A stretch of 64,000 nucleotides of DNA from an uncultured Shewanella sp. (GTDB lineage Bacteria; Pseudomonadota; Gammaproteobacteria; Enterobacterales; Shewanellaceae). The DNA lies in the NCBI RefSeq assembly GCF_947501225.1, contig NZ_CANMUW010000005.1, positions 278,940 to 342,939 on the forward strand, read 5' to 3'. The translations under genes and the position numbers were made by a program. Of this stretch, positions 1 to 8,542 are shown one piece after another (within the stretch, counting starts at the first letter, position 1; each line of letters starts with the position of its first letter). Below the pieces are notes generated by a model. That model was not told the origin of the DNA. It saw nothing but the letters and a program-made list of their open reading frames with translations, and did not search any database.

Positions 1-309
1 GTCAATAAGGATATACTAATCATAAACTCTAAGTAAATAAGATATTTACGATAAAACTCTCGTGTTAATAACATGTCAGTTTGTCAAGTTGAAACTTGGT
101 TATTTTTAGCTACAGAAATCAAAAACAAAATCTTGAAAGGAAAATAATCTTAACCAGAAACAGTGACACTCGCAGTAAATTGCAGGCAAAAGGTTGACGG
201 TGTTATAAACGAGACTATAGATATTGAGGGTAAAAAATAAGGGAACTAGATCGGCTAAGCAGGGCTCGGCCGATCAAAACCACAAGAAATGAAAATTCCT
301 TACCTTCGT
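1..309. other. Intergenic left edge with one hairpin
   Basis: I see no convincing gene here. The stretch is AT-rich. It holds one perfect 7-bp inverted repeat, GATCGGC at 249-255 pairing with GCCGATC at 269-275, just beyond the stop of the minus-strand methyltransferase gene. It could serve as that gene's terminator, although no clean T-tract follows. Confidence 0.4.
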
Positions 310-1524
310 TTACTCGGCGATACGTTCCAATCTGGCCAAATAGAAACCATCGAAACCTGAATCAGCAACGCTGATGGTCTCATCATCAAGAAACTTAAAG
401 TGATCATTTTCGGCAAGAAAAGCATCAACCTGATCGCGGTTTTCTTCCGGCATGATTGAGCATGTGGCGTAAACCAAAATACCACCGACTTTCACCATAC
501 GACTATAGCTCTGCAAAATGTGCTTCTGTAAATCAACCAATACCGGCAGACGCTCCGGCGTATCACGCCATTTTGCATCCGGGTTACGTTTGAGTACACC
601 GAGTCCGGAACAGGGTACATCGAGTAAGACCCTGTCGGCACTGAGTTTAAGACGCTTAATGGTCTTGCTGCTGGCGATGATTCGAGTCTCGACATTATCG
701 GCACCGGCACGTCGCGCACGCTGTTTCAGGCTATCGAGCTTCCACTGTTCAACATCCATCGCTAATAATCGGCCTTTACCTTTCATCTGTGATGCAATGG
801 ATAGTGTCTTTCCGCCCGCTCCGGCGCAGGCATCGATGACGCGCATGCCCGGCTTTGCATCCACTGCGGCAGCAACCAACTGAGATCCCGCATCTTGCTG
901 CTCAAACCACCCTTTTTTAAAGCTTTCACTGCGAAACAGCGCCGAATCAGAGGTCACCTCTAGCGCGGTATCCACGCCTTCTACTTCTTGTGTTTGAACC
1001 TGTTCATTTCGTAGTTTCTTAGCCAACTCTTCACGGGTACACTTTAGTAAGTTAGCGCGAATATAGCGCTTAGGCAGTGTGTTTAATGCCGCGCGCTCCT
1101 TGGCCCAGTCATCACCAAGTTGGGCTTGACCCATCTTATCCAGCCACTCGGGACAACCATCCCAAAGTGCCGGTTGCTTCCTGGCCTCTTCCAAACGAGC
1201 AAAATATTCGGCCTCCTCGAGAGGCAGGGAGTATTGCAGCTTTGGTAATTCAAGCTCATGAAACAGATGCCAGGCATTCATCAAACGCGTCCCTAGACGC
1301 GACATCTCCTCAGGCTTTACATCGGATAGATAACAGTACAAATTCAATCGACGTAAGATATCTCCGGTAACCTTGGTAATACGGGCCTGTTCTGATGGCG
1401 CCAGTTGCAGACCTGAAAAGTGTACCGAATATGCCCTGTCTAAAGGTTTACCTTCAGATAAGACCATATCTAAGACACTGATAACCAATTCTGTCGAGCT
1501 GGGAGAAAGCGGAGAGTTAAGCAT
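310..1524 (-). CDS. RsmB/NOP-family rRNA cytosine-5 methyltransferase
   Basis: This is a SAM-dependent RNA m5C methyltransferase, probably acting on 16S rRNA in the cytoplasm. The SAM-binding loop DACAGAGGKTL, the motif IV cysteine in DVPCSGLGVLKRNPD and the motif VI catalytic cysteine in YATCSIMPEEN are all present, so the enzyme looks active. The frame stays open to 1662, but those extra 46 residues are unlike the family. I chose the ATG at 1524, which gives 404 residues beginning MLNSPLSPSS. RsmB of E. coli is longer and has an N-terminal NusB-like domain, so this is an RsmB/NOP family member and not certainly the RsmB orthologue. It lies downstream of and on the same strand as the helicase gene, behind a hairpin. 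Confidence 0.85.
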   Translation of the reverse strand: MLNSPLSPSSTELVISVLDMVLSEGKPLDRAYSVHFSGLQLAPSEQARITKVTGDILRRLNLYCYLSDVKPEEMSRLGTRLMNAWHLFHELELPKLQYSLPLEEAEYFARLEEARKQPALWDGCPEWLDKMGQAQLGDDWAKERAALNTLPKRYIRANLLKCTREELAKKLRNEQVQTQEVEGVDTALEVTSDSALFRSESFKKGWFEQQDAGSQLVAAAVDAKPGMRVIDACAGAGGKTLSIASQMKGKGRLLAMDVEQWKLDSLKQRARRAGADNVETRIIASSKTIKRLKLSADRVLLDVPCSGLGVLKRNPDAKWRDTPERLPVLVDLQKHILQSYSRMVKVGGILVYATCSIMPEENRDQVDAFLAENDHFKFLDDETISVADSGFDGFYLARLERIAE

Positions 1525-1648
1525 GAAATTGCCTGTTGTAGATGTATGAAATAAAAACGTGTGGATCATAGGAGTTAAGGAGTCAATACGCAAGTAACTC
1601 TTGCACCAATCGGAATAAAAGGTCCTGTATGTGTCACGCTTAAACAAA

Positions 1649-1673
1649 ATGGCTCGTTTCATTAACGAGCCAA
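1649..1673 (-). terminator. Hairpin terminator after rhlE-like gene
   Basis: GGCTCGTT at 1651-1658 pairs with AACGAGCC at 1664-1671. On the minus strand it is followed by ATTTTG, which fits a Rho-independent terminator for the helicase gene. Confidence 0.6.
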
Positions 1674-1707
1674 CCCATCATTATCTGTACAAAGGTGCCA
1701 GCAAGGG

Positions 1708-3039
1708 CTACCTTTTCCACGGGTTTAACGGTAGCTTTGCATCACCAGATTCAGAGCCATACTTAGCATCCTTTGGTTTGGTAACTTTTCGCTTGTTGTT
1801 CTTTGTCGATGGTTTATTCCCCGCTTTCACCCGCTCGTTACTTCCTTCGCCCTTAGCATCGCGCTTGCTCTTAGGCACATAATTCAATATCGACACCGGC
1901 ACGGCTTTTCGTGGTTCAAACCCTTCGACTTCGCGACGCTCAATAAGATGATCCAGCCGGCTTTCGATCATACACAAGTTCTTGAAATCATCTTTGGAGA
2001 CTAATGAGATCGCTTCGCCCGCAGCACCGGCACGTCCGGTTCGACCGATCCTATGTACATATTCGTCGGCGGGAAATGGTAGATCGTAATTAATCACCAG
2101 GGGAAGTTCATCAATATCGATACCGCGGGCAGAGATCCCGGTAGAGATGAGATATTTAACCTTACCGGCTTTAAAGTCAGCTAAGATCTGTTCGCGAATG
2201 GCTTGAGTACGACCACTGTGTATCGCCTCCGCTTCGATGCCGCGCTTCTCCAGCTGAGTCACGAGCTTAGCGGCGCCGTGTTTAGTCTCGATAAAGATCA
2301 GTGCCTGTGGCCAGCTGTTTTCCTGGATAAGATGACTCAGCAGCGCCGACTTCTTGTCTTTATCCACAGTCACGAGCCACTGCTCAATATTAGGTTTACC
2401 TTCACTCTTTTTTGTGACGGACAGCTGAATAGCTTTATCGGCCGTCTCTTTAGCCAGCTCTCTCACCTGTCTGGAAAGTGTCGCCGAAAACAACAGGCTT
2501 TGCCTCTGTTCAGGTAAGGTATCGATAATCTTAGTGATATCTTCTATGAATCCCATATCGAGCATTCTGTCAGCCTCATCGAGTACTAACATCTCGATCT
2601 CATCGAAATGTATCGCTCGTTGAGTATAGAGATCCCGTAAGCGACCAGGTGTGGCCACGACGATATCGACACCTTGGATCAGCATCTGCTTTTGCGGTGC
2701 CATATCGACACCTCCGTAGATGGCCATCGCCTTCAACTCCAGATGTTTACCATACTGCTCAATACTTCGGGTGACCTGCACCGCCAACTCGCGGGTTGGA
2801 GTTAAGATTAATGCCCTGGCACGCTTCTTACGTTGTGTCTCGCCTTTCGCCAATAGCTCTAATATTGGCAGGACAAAAGTGGCTGTCTTACCACTACCTG
2901 TTTGCGCGGCAGCAATAAGGTTCTTTCCTTTAAGCGCCAGCGGAATGGCCTCAGCCTGAATAGGCGTGGGTGTCTGATAACCCAGTTCACTTATGGCTGT
3001 TAAGATGGGAGCGCTTAGTCCGAGTGTAGAAAATGACAT
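1708..3039 (-). CDS. rhlE: DEAD-box ATP-dependent RNA helicase, RhlE type
   Basis: This is an ATP-dependent RNA helicase of 443 residues. In RhlE-type proteins the role is RNA remodelling during ribosome assembly and decay. The order of motifs is complete: Q-motif near TPTPIQAEAIP, Walker A AAQTGSGKT at about residue 45, PTRELAVQ, DEAD, SAT in LFSATLS, and the C-terminal HRIGRTGRAG. A lysine- and arginine-rich tail of about 60 residues follows the helicase core, which is typical of cold-adapted gamma-proteobacterial RhlE proteins. It has its own upstream region and appears monocistronic. SrmB or DbpA would have different tails, so RhlE is the best label but not a proof. Confidence 0.85.
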   Translation of the reverse strand: MSFSTLGLSAPILTAISELGYQTPTPIQAEAIPLALKGKNLIAAAQTGSGKTATFVLPILELLAKGETQRKKRARALILTPTRELAVQVTRSIEQYGKHLELKAMAIYGGVDMAPQKQMLIQGVDIVVATPGRLRDLYTQRAIHFDEIEMLVLDEADRMLDMGFIEDITKIIDTLPEQRQSLLFSATLSRQVRELAKETADKAIQLSVTKKSEGKPNIEQWLVTVDKDKKSALLSHLIQENSWPQALIFIETKHGAAKLVTQLEKRGIEAEAIHSGRTQAIREQILADFKAGKVKYLISTGISARGIDIDELPLVINYDLPFPADEYVHRIGRTGRAGAAGEAISLVSKDDFKNLCMIESRLDHLIERREVEGFEPRKAVPVSILNYVPKSKRDAKGEGSNERVKAGNKPSTKNNKRKVTKPKDAKYGSESGDAKLPLNPWKR

Positions 3040-3267
3040 GTAAAATCTCAGAGTGATAATCGATAATTAAGGACGTAGGCCTTTGATAATAATCGAAGGC
3101 CTGTATAGAAAAATTAATGCTGATTATAACAGAAGTTCCGCTTGCAAGTTATCACCGGCTACTCGCGCAAGTCCAGGTACAAGCAGAACGGCTTATATTG
3201 CTCGGCGAAAATTGATATATCTACTGCTGCAGCCAACGAATACTTAAAATCAGCCAGTTAATCATGG

Positions 3268-3810
3268 TTAACAGTTTATCGAGTTATAGTAAAAATCTGC
3301 AGCTTCGACTTTTTCAAAATTAAAGTTTAACAATCCGTCCTCCGGCAAAGATTCACTTGAGCCACTCAGGGGGATTGTCAAATCAAATGCCTCTATCTCA
3401 TCGGCTGTTAGCGGGAAAATCAATGTAATCCATTGATTAATTTTTTTACCATCCACGCTCGGCACTTGGGTCACTGTTAACTCGACCGGATAGATTTTGA
3501 TCGCACTATTCAGAACCTCTACAGCTATTCGATCGGTTAGCAACACAATATCGGTCTTCGGTTTTGTTGCCAGCAGCAGGGTTATCTTAAACTTCTCGCC
3601 TGATACATATTCAGGCATCACCGTAATGGTTTCATCCCCCAGCTGTTTGATAACAGCATCATTTTTAGTTGTATGATAACCGCAGCCCATGGATGGAGTG
3701 AGTTGGCCGTCGTTTGGATTAGGCTTGAAATAGGTTCTAGACGTTGGGTAAGCAACACAAGCACTCAGTAAAAAAATCACAAACAAACAAAGCAGAGTAT
3801 GTTTAATCAA
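3268..3810 (-). CDS. Putative lipoprotein of unknown function
   Basis: The product has 180 residues and begins with a lipoprotein signal peptide: charged MIKH, a hydrophobic core, then lipobox LSAC with Cys18 as the likely lipidated residue. The mature part is beta-rich with no motif I recognise. Two cysteines remain in the mature part: Cys43, in a GCGYH segment, and the C-terminal Cys180. The gene stands alone, flanked by non-coding DNA. The residue after the lipid Cys is Val, not Asp, so outer-membrane sorting would be expected from the usual rule. Function is unknown. Confidence 0.65.
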   Translation of the reverse strand: MIKHTLLCLFVIFLLSACVAYPTSRTYFKPNPNDGQLTPSMGCGYHTTKNDAVIKQLGDETITVMPEYVSGEKFKITLLLATKPKTDIVLLTDRIAVEVLNSAIKIYPVELTVTQVPSVDGKKINQWITLIFPLTADEIEAFDLTIPLSGSSESLPEDGLLNFNFEKVEAADFYYNSINC

Positions 3811-3983
3811 GCAGCAACCTTAATCGACTATAAACAGAGACCAAAATTTTAAGGTGGTGAATAAAAGGATTCAAGTATTGAAACGGCTAACGGGATTTTG
3901 ACGAAAGTTCAAACAAACTTTTCCTGATAACAGAGGTCTGATTAACTGACATATGCTTATGGCATCAGGCCGACTCGGTCGGA

Positions 3984-6443
3984 CTAGCCCAGCTCTTTAT
4001 TCAGTGCAACCTCTTCGATTTCAGTAAGTAGTAGTTGAGTTGTCTCATTAACAGGTTGTGGCCGACAGAACATGTAGCCCTGAAGCAGGTCGCAGCCCTC
4101 CTTGACCAGAAAGGCAAGATGCCCCCGCTCCTCTACCCCTTCGGCTACGACCTTAAATCCGAGGGCATGTGCCATAACAATAACCGCCGATAAGATCACA
4201 TTATTGTTTCTGTTATTAATATCTCGAATGAAGCTCTGATCTATTTTTAAAATATCGATAGGCAGGTTTCTCAAATAACTCAGGGAGGAGTAACCGGTAC
4301 CAAAATCATCCAGAGCCACCCTTATCCCTTTATTACGCAGCCACTCCAGAGTGACGAAGATATCCTGCTCTCCGTTAATAATCGTGCTCTCTGTGAGCTC
4401 GATATAGAGGGTACCTGGAATGATACCGCTCTCTCTCACTGCCTGATACAGCTCCTGAGCAAACTCGGGTTTATTCAGCTGTATCGCCGATACATTGATG
4501 GCCAACTGAATATCGACGACTCCACGATCCTGCCATTTTCTTAACTGACGACATGCCTGATGAATCACCCAGTCTCCGATAGCCATGATCAGTCCGTTTT
4601 TCTCGGCTAAAGGGATAAACTTATCAGGCGGTATAAAACCGAATTCGTCATCATACCAGCGAATGAGGGCTTCCAGAGAGACAATACGGTGACTCTTGCT
4701 GTCCACAATGGGTTGGAAATAAAGCTCAAATAACTCATTCTCTATCGCTTCATGCATCTTCTGCTCAATGAGAGACATCTCATCATTTTGGCGGCTCAGA
4801 TTATCGGAGAAATTTTCATAGCCCCCCTTGCCCTTCTTCTTGGCATGGTACATGGCAATATCGGCATTTTTTATTAACTCTTGCGTAGTAAGGCCATTAA
4901 ACGGATAACAGGCGATACCTATGCTGGCACTGACATAGTAGTTTTTTCCCCCTAGTGAAACGGGTAGAGAGATAATATCTAAAATCCGCTTAGCAACGTC
5001 CTCGGCAACCTTGATCGAGGGGAGATCCCCCAGAAAAACCGTAAATTCATCCCCCCCGAGCCTGGCAACCATATCGCTATCGCTGAAGTGCTCGCAAATA
5101 TCTTTACTTCGCAGGTTACGTTGCAAACGATCACCGATCTCGTGCAGCAGTTGATCGCCACATTGATGGCCTAAGCTGTCATTAATATGCTTAAAATTAT
5201 CCAGATCGATAAACATCACCGCAAGCTTTCCACTTTCACATTTAGCTGACTCCAGTGACAGATTCAGGTGTTTGGTAAACATAAAACGATTGGGCAACCC
5301 GGTCAGCGGGTCATTGAAGGCTAGCTCCCGAATCTTCTCATTAGACTTAAACAGCTTAAGACTCATTCGGTTAAACTCTTTCCCCAACTCATCAAGCTCA
5401 TCATCACCAGACGTTTTCACCTGAATTAATTCAACATTTTTTCCTAAACGTAAAAAGGCATGATGCAATTTATTTAATGGCCGAATAATTTGAAAATGGC
5501 TGAGGAAGAGCAACAGAGGGATAGAAAATGAGACCGAAAAAAGGGTGATAATTGTTACCAGCCAGCTCATATCTTTGCTGTATTGCAACAAAATATCTTC
5601 CGGAAGTAACGCGTGAAGCCTGAGCCCTGACTTAAGCGGCGCACTGGTGTGATAATAGCTCTCACCGTCGAGTTCATGGACGGTAAAACTTGAGGGGCGT
5701 TCAGAATCTTCTTTCAATGCCTGATACACCGCACTTATATCTGAAGCTGATTTGGCTGCATAGGGTAAAACGGCCTCTCCGGACTGGTCTGTTACTATGA
5801 AGCGGGCTCCACTCCAGGGAGAGTCCATAAGTGCCGTATTTAATGCATCCAGACTCACGGTGATAACAAAATATCCTCTCACCTTCGGAGTGGCGTTGAA
5901 TGATTCAACCGCCTTATTGATGATACTGACGCGCTTTGACACATACAGGCTGAACTGATCGTTATCCGGGTTTGTAAGAAACTGTATTTTGTCATCTTTA
6001 TCATCATGACCCATAGCAATAAACAGTTCACTAGCCTCCTCTTCATCTTTAAGGTTCGCGATAAAATAGGAGGTTAATCTGAGATCTTCAAAGCCATCGG
6101 GGAGTATCACACGCATTTCATAGTATTGAGGAAATACCTTCATGATGCTCTTCAACTTCCGGAGCAGGGGACGCTGCATCAGCGTATATCGTTCATCTTC
6201 ATCTTCGGTTAGCATGTAGTTATGCAGAAGAGAGTCCGCTGCGATCAGCTCCACATTGGCTTGGGCCGTCTTCACCAGGCGGTCTGTTTGAGCCACTACC
6301 TGCTCCAGATACTTTGTCACCTGAGTCACACTGCTCTCCTCGGCAGCACTTTTTAACTCTACAAAAGCCATAGCCCCCAACAGAATCAGCGGAGTACAGA
6401 CCAGGGATGTCAAAAGTAAGGGCAGCTTAGTCTTTAGTTTCAT
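3984..6443 (-). CDS. Membrane GGDEF-EAL cyclic-di-GMP enzyme, MbaA-like
   Basis: This is an inner-membrane c-di-GMP enzyme of 819 residues. An N-terminal membrane segment (residues 8-28) is followed by a periplasmic sensor of about 250 residues, a second membrane segment near 290-310, a HAMP-like linker, a GGDEF domain with an intact RLGGDEF motif near residue 460, and an EAL domain near 590. EAL-domain landmarks are all present: EALIRW, ELTES, DDFGTGYSS and EGVEE. Both synthesis and hydrolysis are therefore possible. It starts 6 bases after the stop of a polyamine-type binding protein gene, the same order as nspS-mbaA of Vibrio cholerae, where the binding protein docks on the periplasmic domain. 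I infer the same arrangement here. Confidence 0.85.
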   Translation of the reverse strand: MKLKTKLPLLLTSLVCTPLILLGAMAFVELKSAAEESSVTQVTKYLEQVVAQTDRLVKTAQANVELIAADSLLHNYMLTEDEDERYTLMQRPLLRKLKSIMKVFPQYYEMRVILPDGFEDLRLTSYFIANLKDEEEASELFIAMGHDDKDDKIQFLTNPDNDQFSLYVSKRVSIINKAVESFNATPKVRGYFVITVSLDALNTALMDSPWSGARFIVTDQSGEAVLPYAAKSASDISAVYQALKEDSERPSSFTVHELDGESYYHTSAPLKSGLRLHALLPEDILLQYSKDMSWLVTIITLFSVSFSIPLLLFLSHFQIIRPLNKLHHAFLRLGKNVELIQVKTSGDDELDELGKEFNRMSLKLFKSNEKIRELAFNDPLTGLPNRFMFTKHLNLSLESAKCESGKLAVMFIDLDNFKHINDSLGHQCGDQLLHEIGDRLQRNLRSKDICEHFSDSDMVARLGGDEFTVFLGDLPSIKVAEDVAKRILDIISLPVSLGGKNYYVSASIGIACYPFNGLTTQELIKNADIAMYHAKKKGKGGYENFSDNLSRQNDEMSLIEQKMHEAIENELFELYFQPIVDSKSHRIVSLEALIRWYDDEFGFIPPDKFIPLAEKNGLIMAIGDWVIHQACRQLRKWQDRGVVDIQLAINVSAIQLNKPEFAQELYQAVRESGIIPGTLYIELTESTIINGEQDIFVTLEWLRNKGIRVALDDFGTGYSSLSYLRNLPIDILKIDQSFIRDINNRNNNVILSAVIVMAHALGFKVVAEGVEERGHLAFLVKEGCDLLQGYMFCRPQPVNETTQLLLTEIEEVALNKELG

Positions 6444-6449
6444 AGGCGC

Positions 6450-7496
6450 CTACGGCAATATGTTGATGCTGATGATGTTACGTTTACGCTGAACTTTTGC
6501 CGGTAATGGCTTATAAAACTCGGAGTTTTGCAAACTTTCAGCATCGGGGTAGATAACCTTGTCATTCAGAAACTCCTCCGGCAATAATTTCTCCGCCGCC
6601 AGATTAGGTGTCGCGTAATATACATATTGAGCGAGTTGAGCCGCATGTTCAGCTTGATTGATAAAGTTAAGAAAAGCGTAGGCAAGCTCCGGCTCTTTCG
6701 CCTTAGCTCCTATGGTAAGGTAATCGACCCAAATCGCTCCCCCCTCCTCGGGTAAGACAAAGGTCAGATCTTCACTGTGTTCCTTCACCATTAACGCATC
6801 ACCACTATAGATCATCGAGGCTAAGATCTCACCGCTGATAATGGGGGAGTGTTCATCGAGTGTCATATAGATATAGGAGTTGACCTTAGATTTTTGAGAT
6901 TGCAGCACTTGCTCAACTTCACTGAGCTCACTGTTCACTTCGCTGTTAACCGAATAACCTAATGATTTAAGGCCCATACCTATCAGATCTCTGGGCTCAT
7001 CAATCATGCCGAGCTTCCCCTGTAACTCAGCCGATGGCTGATATAGCTGCTTCCAGTGAGTTATAGGTTCTTTGAGTAAGTCATGGCGGTAGACTATGCC
7101 GACGGTACCCCAAAAATAGGGGATCGCAAATTGAGATGCACCGGGAAATGCATCTCTCCATTTAGGATTTAGCTGCTCAAGAAAGGAGAGCTTCTCTTTT
7201 TCCAGTTCGGCGACCCAACCACGATTGATATAACTTTGCAGATCGACACCGGATGAGAGAATAAGATCATAACCATAGGCGTTATTTTGCAGCAAAATAT
7301 CCGAGCGCTGCTCATCGGAGCCGTAATAGACTTCAGAGACTTTAACCTGATATTTTTGCTCGAATAGTTGTACGAGTTCCGGATCCAGGTACTCGCTCCA
7401 ATTAAGAATTGTCAGTGTCCTCTCAGCACCATAGGAGAGCTGAGTAAAGAGACAAAGCAAAATAAGTAATGCATACCGAACAAGATTAAAGCTCAA
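6450..7496 (-). CDS. Periplasmic polyamine-binding protein, NspS/PotD-like
   Basis: This is a solute-binding protein of the spermidine/putrescine family (PotD/PotF/NspS). The mature protein opens with LTILNWSEYLDPELVQLFE, the family hallmark, and carries the YGSDEQRSDILLQ segment. The frame is open upstream to an ATG at 7565, but that leaves a long soluble leader. A TTG at 7496 preceded by AAGGA gives a compact signal peptide (MSFNLVRYALLILL, cleavage after LSYGA), so I prefer it. No ABC permease or ATPase genes flank it. Its only partner is the GGDEF-EAL gene 6 bases downstream, so it probably acts as a sensor subunit and not as a transporter subunit. Confidence 0.8.
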   Translation of the reverse strand: MSFNLVRYALLILLCLFTQLSYGAERTLTILNWSEYLDPELVQLFEQKYQVKVSEVYYGSDEQRSDILLQNNAYGYDLILSSGVDLQSYINRGWVAELEKEKLSFLEQLNPKWRDAFPGASQFAIPYFWGTVGIVYRHDLLKEPITHWKQLYQPSAELQGKLGMIDEPRDLIGMGLKSLGYSVNSEVNSELSEVEQVLQSQKSKVNSYIYMTLDEHSPIISGEILASMIYSGDALMVKEHSEDLTFVLPEEGGAIWVDYLTIGAKAKEPELAYAFLNFINQAEHAAQLAQYVYYATPNLAAEKLLPEEFLNDKVIYPDAESLQNSEFYKPLPAKVQRKRNIISINILP

Positions 7497-7565
7497 AGTA
7501 TGTTCATCCTTGGTATTAAGTCCATTTACAACACCCATTATAGACACATTCAGTGCTATATCCAT

Positions 7566-7885
7566 GGGGCAAACAATCTACAGACAACAAACCTTCCCTA
7601 ATAAATACAAGTTACTAGACTCTAAGCTGAAGGTACATATGTAACCACCTTTAATCTTAAAACTGCTATAAGAATCCTATACCTGCCAAAAATATGAGCC
7701 GACACTCAATTTAAACCGAAACCCAAAACGGGAGGCGCATCACACAGTCGCCAGCTTGAGGTTAGTTAATCTACCGAAATGGTTAGAGCTAACAGGATGC
7801 CTGACAGAAAATGACAGCTTAACTTGTACCGTTAACGGTTATTAGTGTACAACTCAAATATCAGTCGCTATTTTTTGAATTAACG
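7566..7885. other. Divergent intergenic region with 12-bp palindrome
   Basis: The region between the NspS-like gene and the PLA2-like gene must carry divergent promoters, but I cannot pick convincing -35/-10 pairs. A perfect palindrome ACCGTTAACGGT lies at 7828-7839, about 50 bases before the rightward gene, and could be an operator. Confidence 0.35.
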
Positions 7886-8374
7886 ATGAGATTTTCAGGA
7901 CTTATAATAAAACGCCCCGCTCACAAACTCTTATCCGGCTTCACTCTACTCTTGTGTATGATTATCACCCCCTGTCTCCATGGTGATGAACTCAAGCCTT
8001 TTACCAGTGACGGCTGCAGCATGTTCCCGGATGGGAGCTTATATGACAATACCCTATGGCTAAGTTGCTGTATGGCCCACGATCTGGCCTATTGGCAGGG
8101 AGGTAGCTATGAACAGCGCCTAGCGGCAGATATTGAGTTAAAGCTGTGCGTCACCCGCCTGGGAGAACCCGTATTAGGCAAACTGATGCTGGCGGGAGTA
8201 CGTCTTGGAGGCTCTCCCTACCTCCCCTCTACATTTCGTTGGGGATACGGCTGGAGCTTTCCACGCAGTTATGCCCCACTTTCTCAGGCCGAGTTAGTCA
8301 TGGTACGAAACCAGATGCTGCAACAAGGGTTAACGCCACCATCATTAACCGGCAAGCCTGATCTTAATCAATGA
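7886..8374 (+). CDS. Secreted phospholipase A2-like protein
   Basis: The product has 162 residues with an N-terminal hydrophobic export signal (residues about 14-32, ending in PCLHGDE). The segment DGCSMFPDG followed by CCMAHDLAYW matches the prokaryotic/fungal phospholipase A2 signature DGCS..PD...CxxHDxxY, where the His-Asp pair is catalytic and the upstream loop binds calcium. It would act in the periplasm or outside the cell on phospholipids. The second half, about 80 residues with WGYGWSFPR, is not part of the core motif. No partner gene is obvious: the downstream CoA-transferase gene is about 170 bases away. The fold assignment is good, but the activity is inferred. Confidence 0.65.
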   Translation: MRFSGLIIKRPAHKLLSGFTLLLCMIITPCLHGDELKPFTSDGCSMFPDGSLYDNTLWLSCCMAHDLAYWQGGSYEQRLAADIELKLCVTRLGEPVLGKLMLAGVRLGGSPYLPSTFRWGYGWSFPRSYAPLSQAELVMVRNQMLQQGLTPPSLTGKPDLNQ

Positions 8375-8542
8375 CTCTCAAATGAGTTCTCCGTATGGTG
8401 TATCTCAAATCGAACATGTTGCCAGGTGATTTAACACCCAATGCTCTACTCACTAATTTTGCGGCAGCTTCAATATCTAAACAACAAGTTGAAAAAATTT
8501 AAATAAGAACTTAAACAATAACTTAAACAACGGATATATTTA

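Noticed and set aside
1077-1370. Plus-strand open frame inside the methyltransferase gene
   Set aside because: It is antisense to a well-supported gene, has no ribosome-binding site and encodes no recognisable motif.
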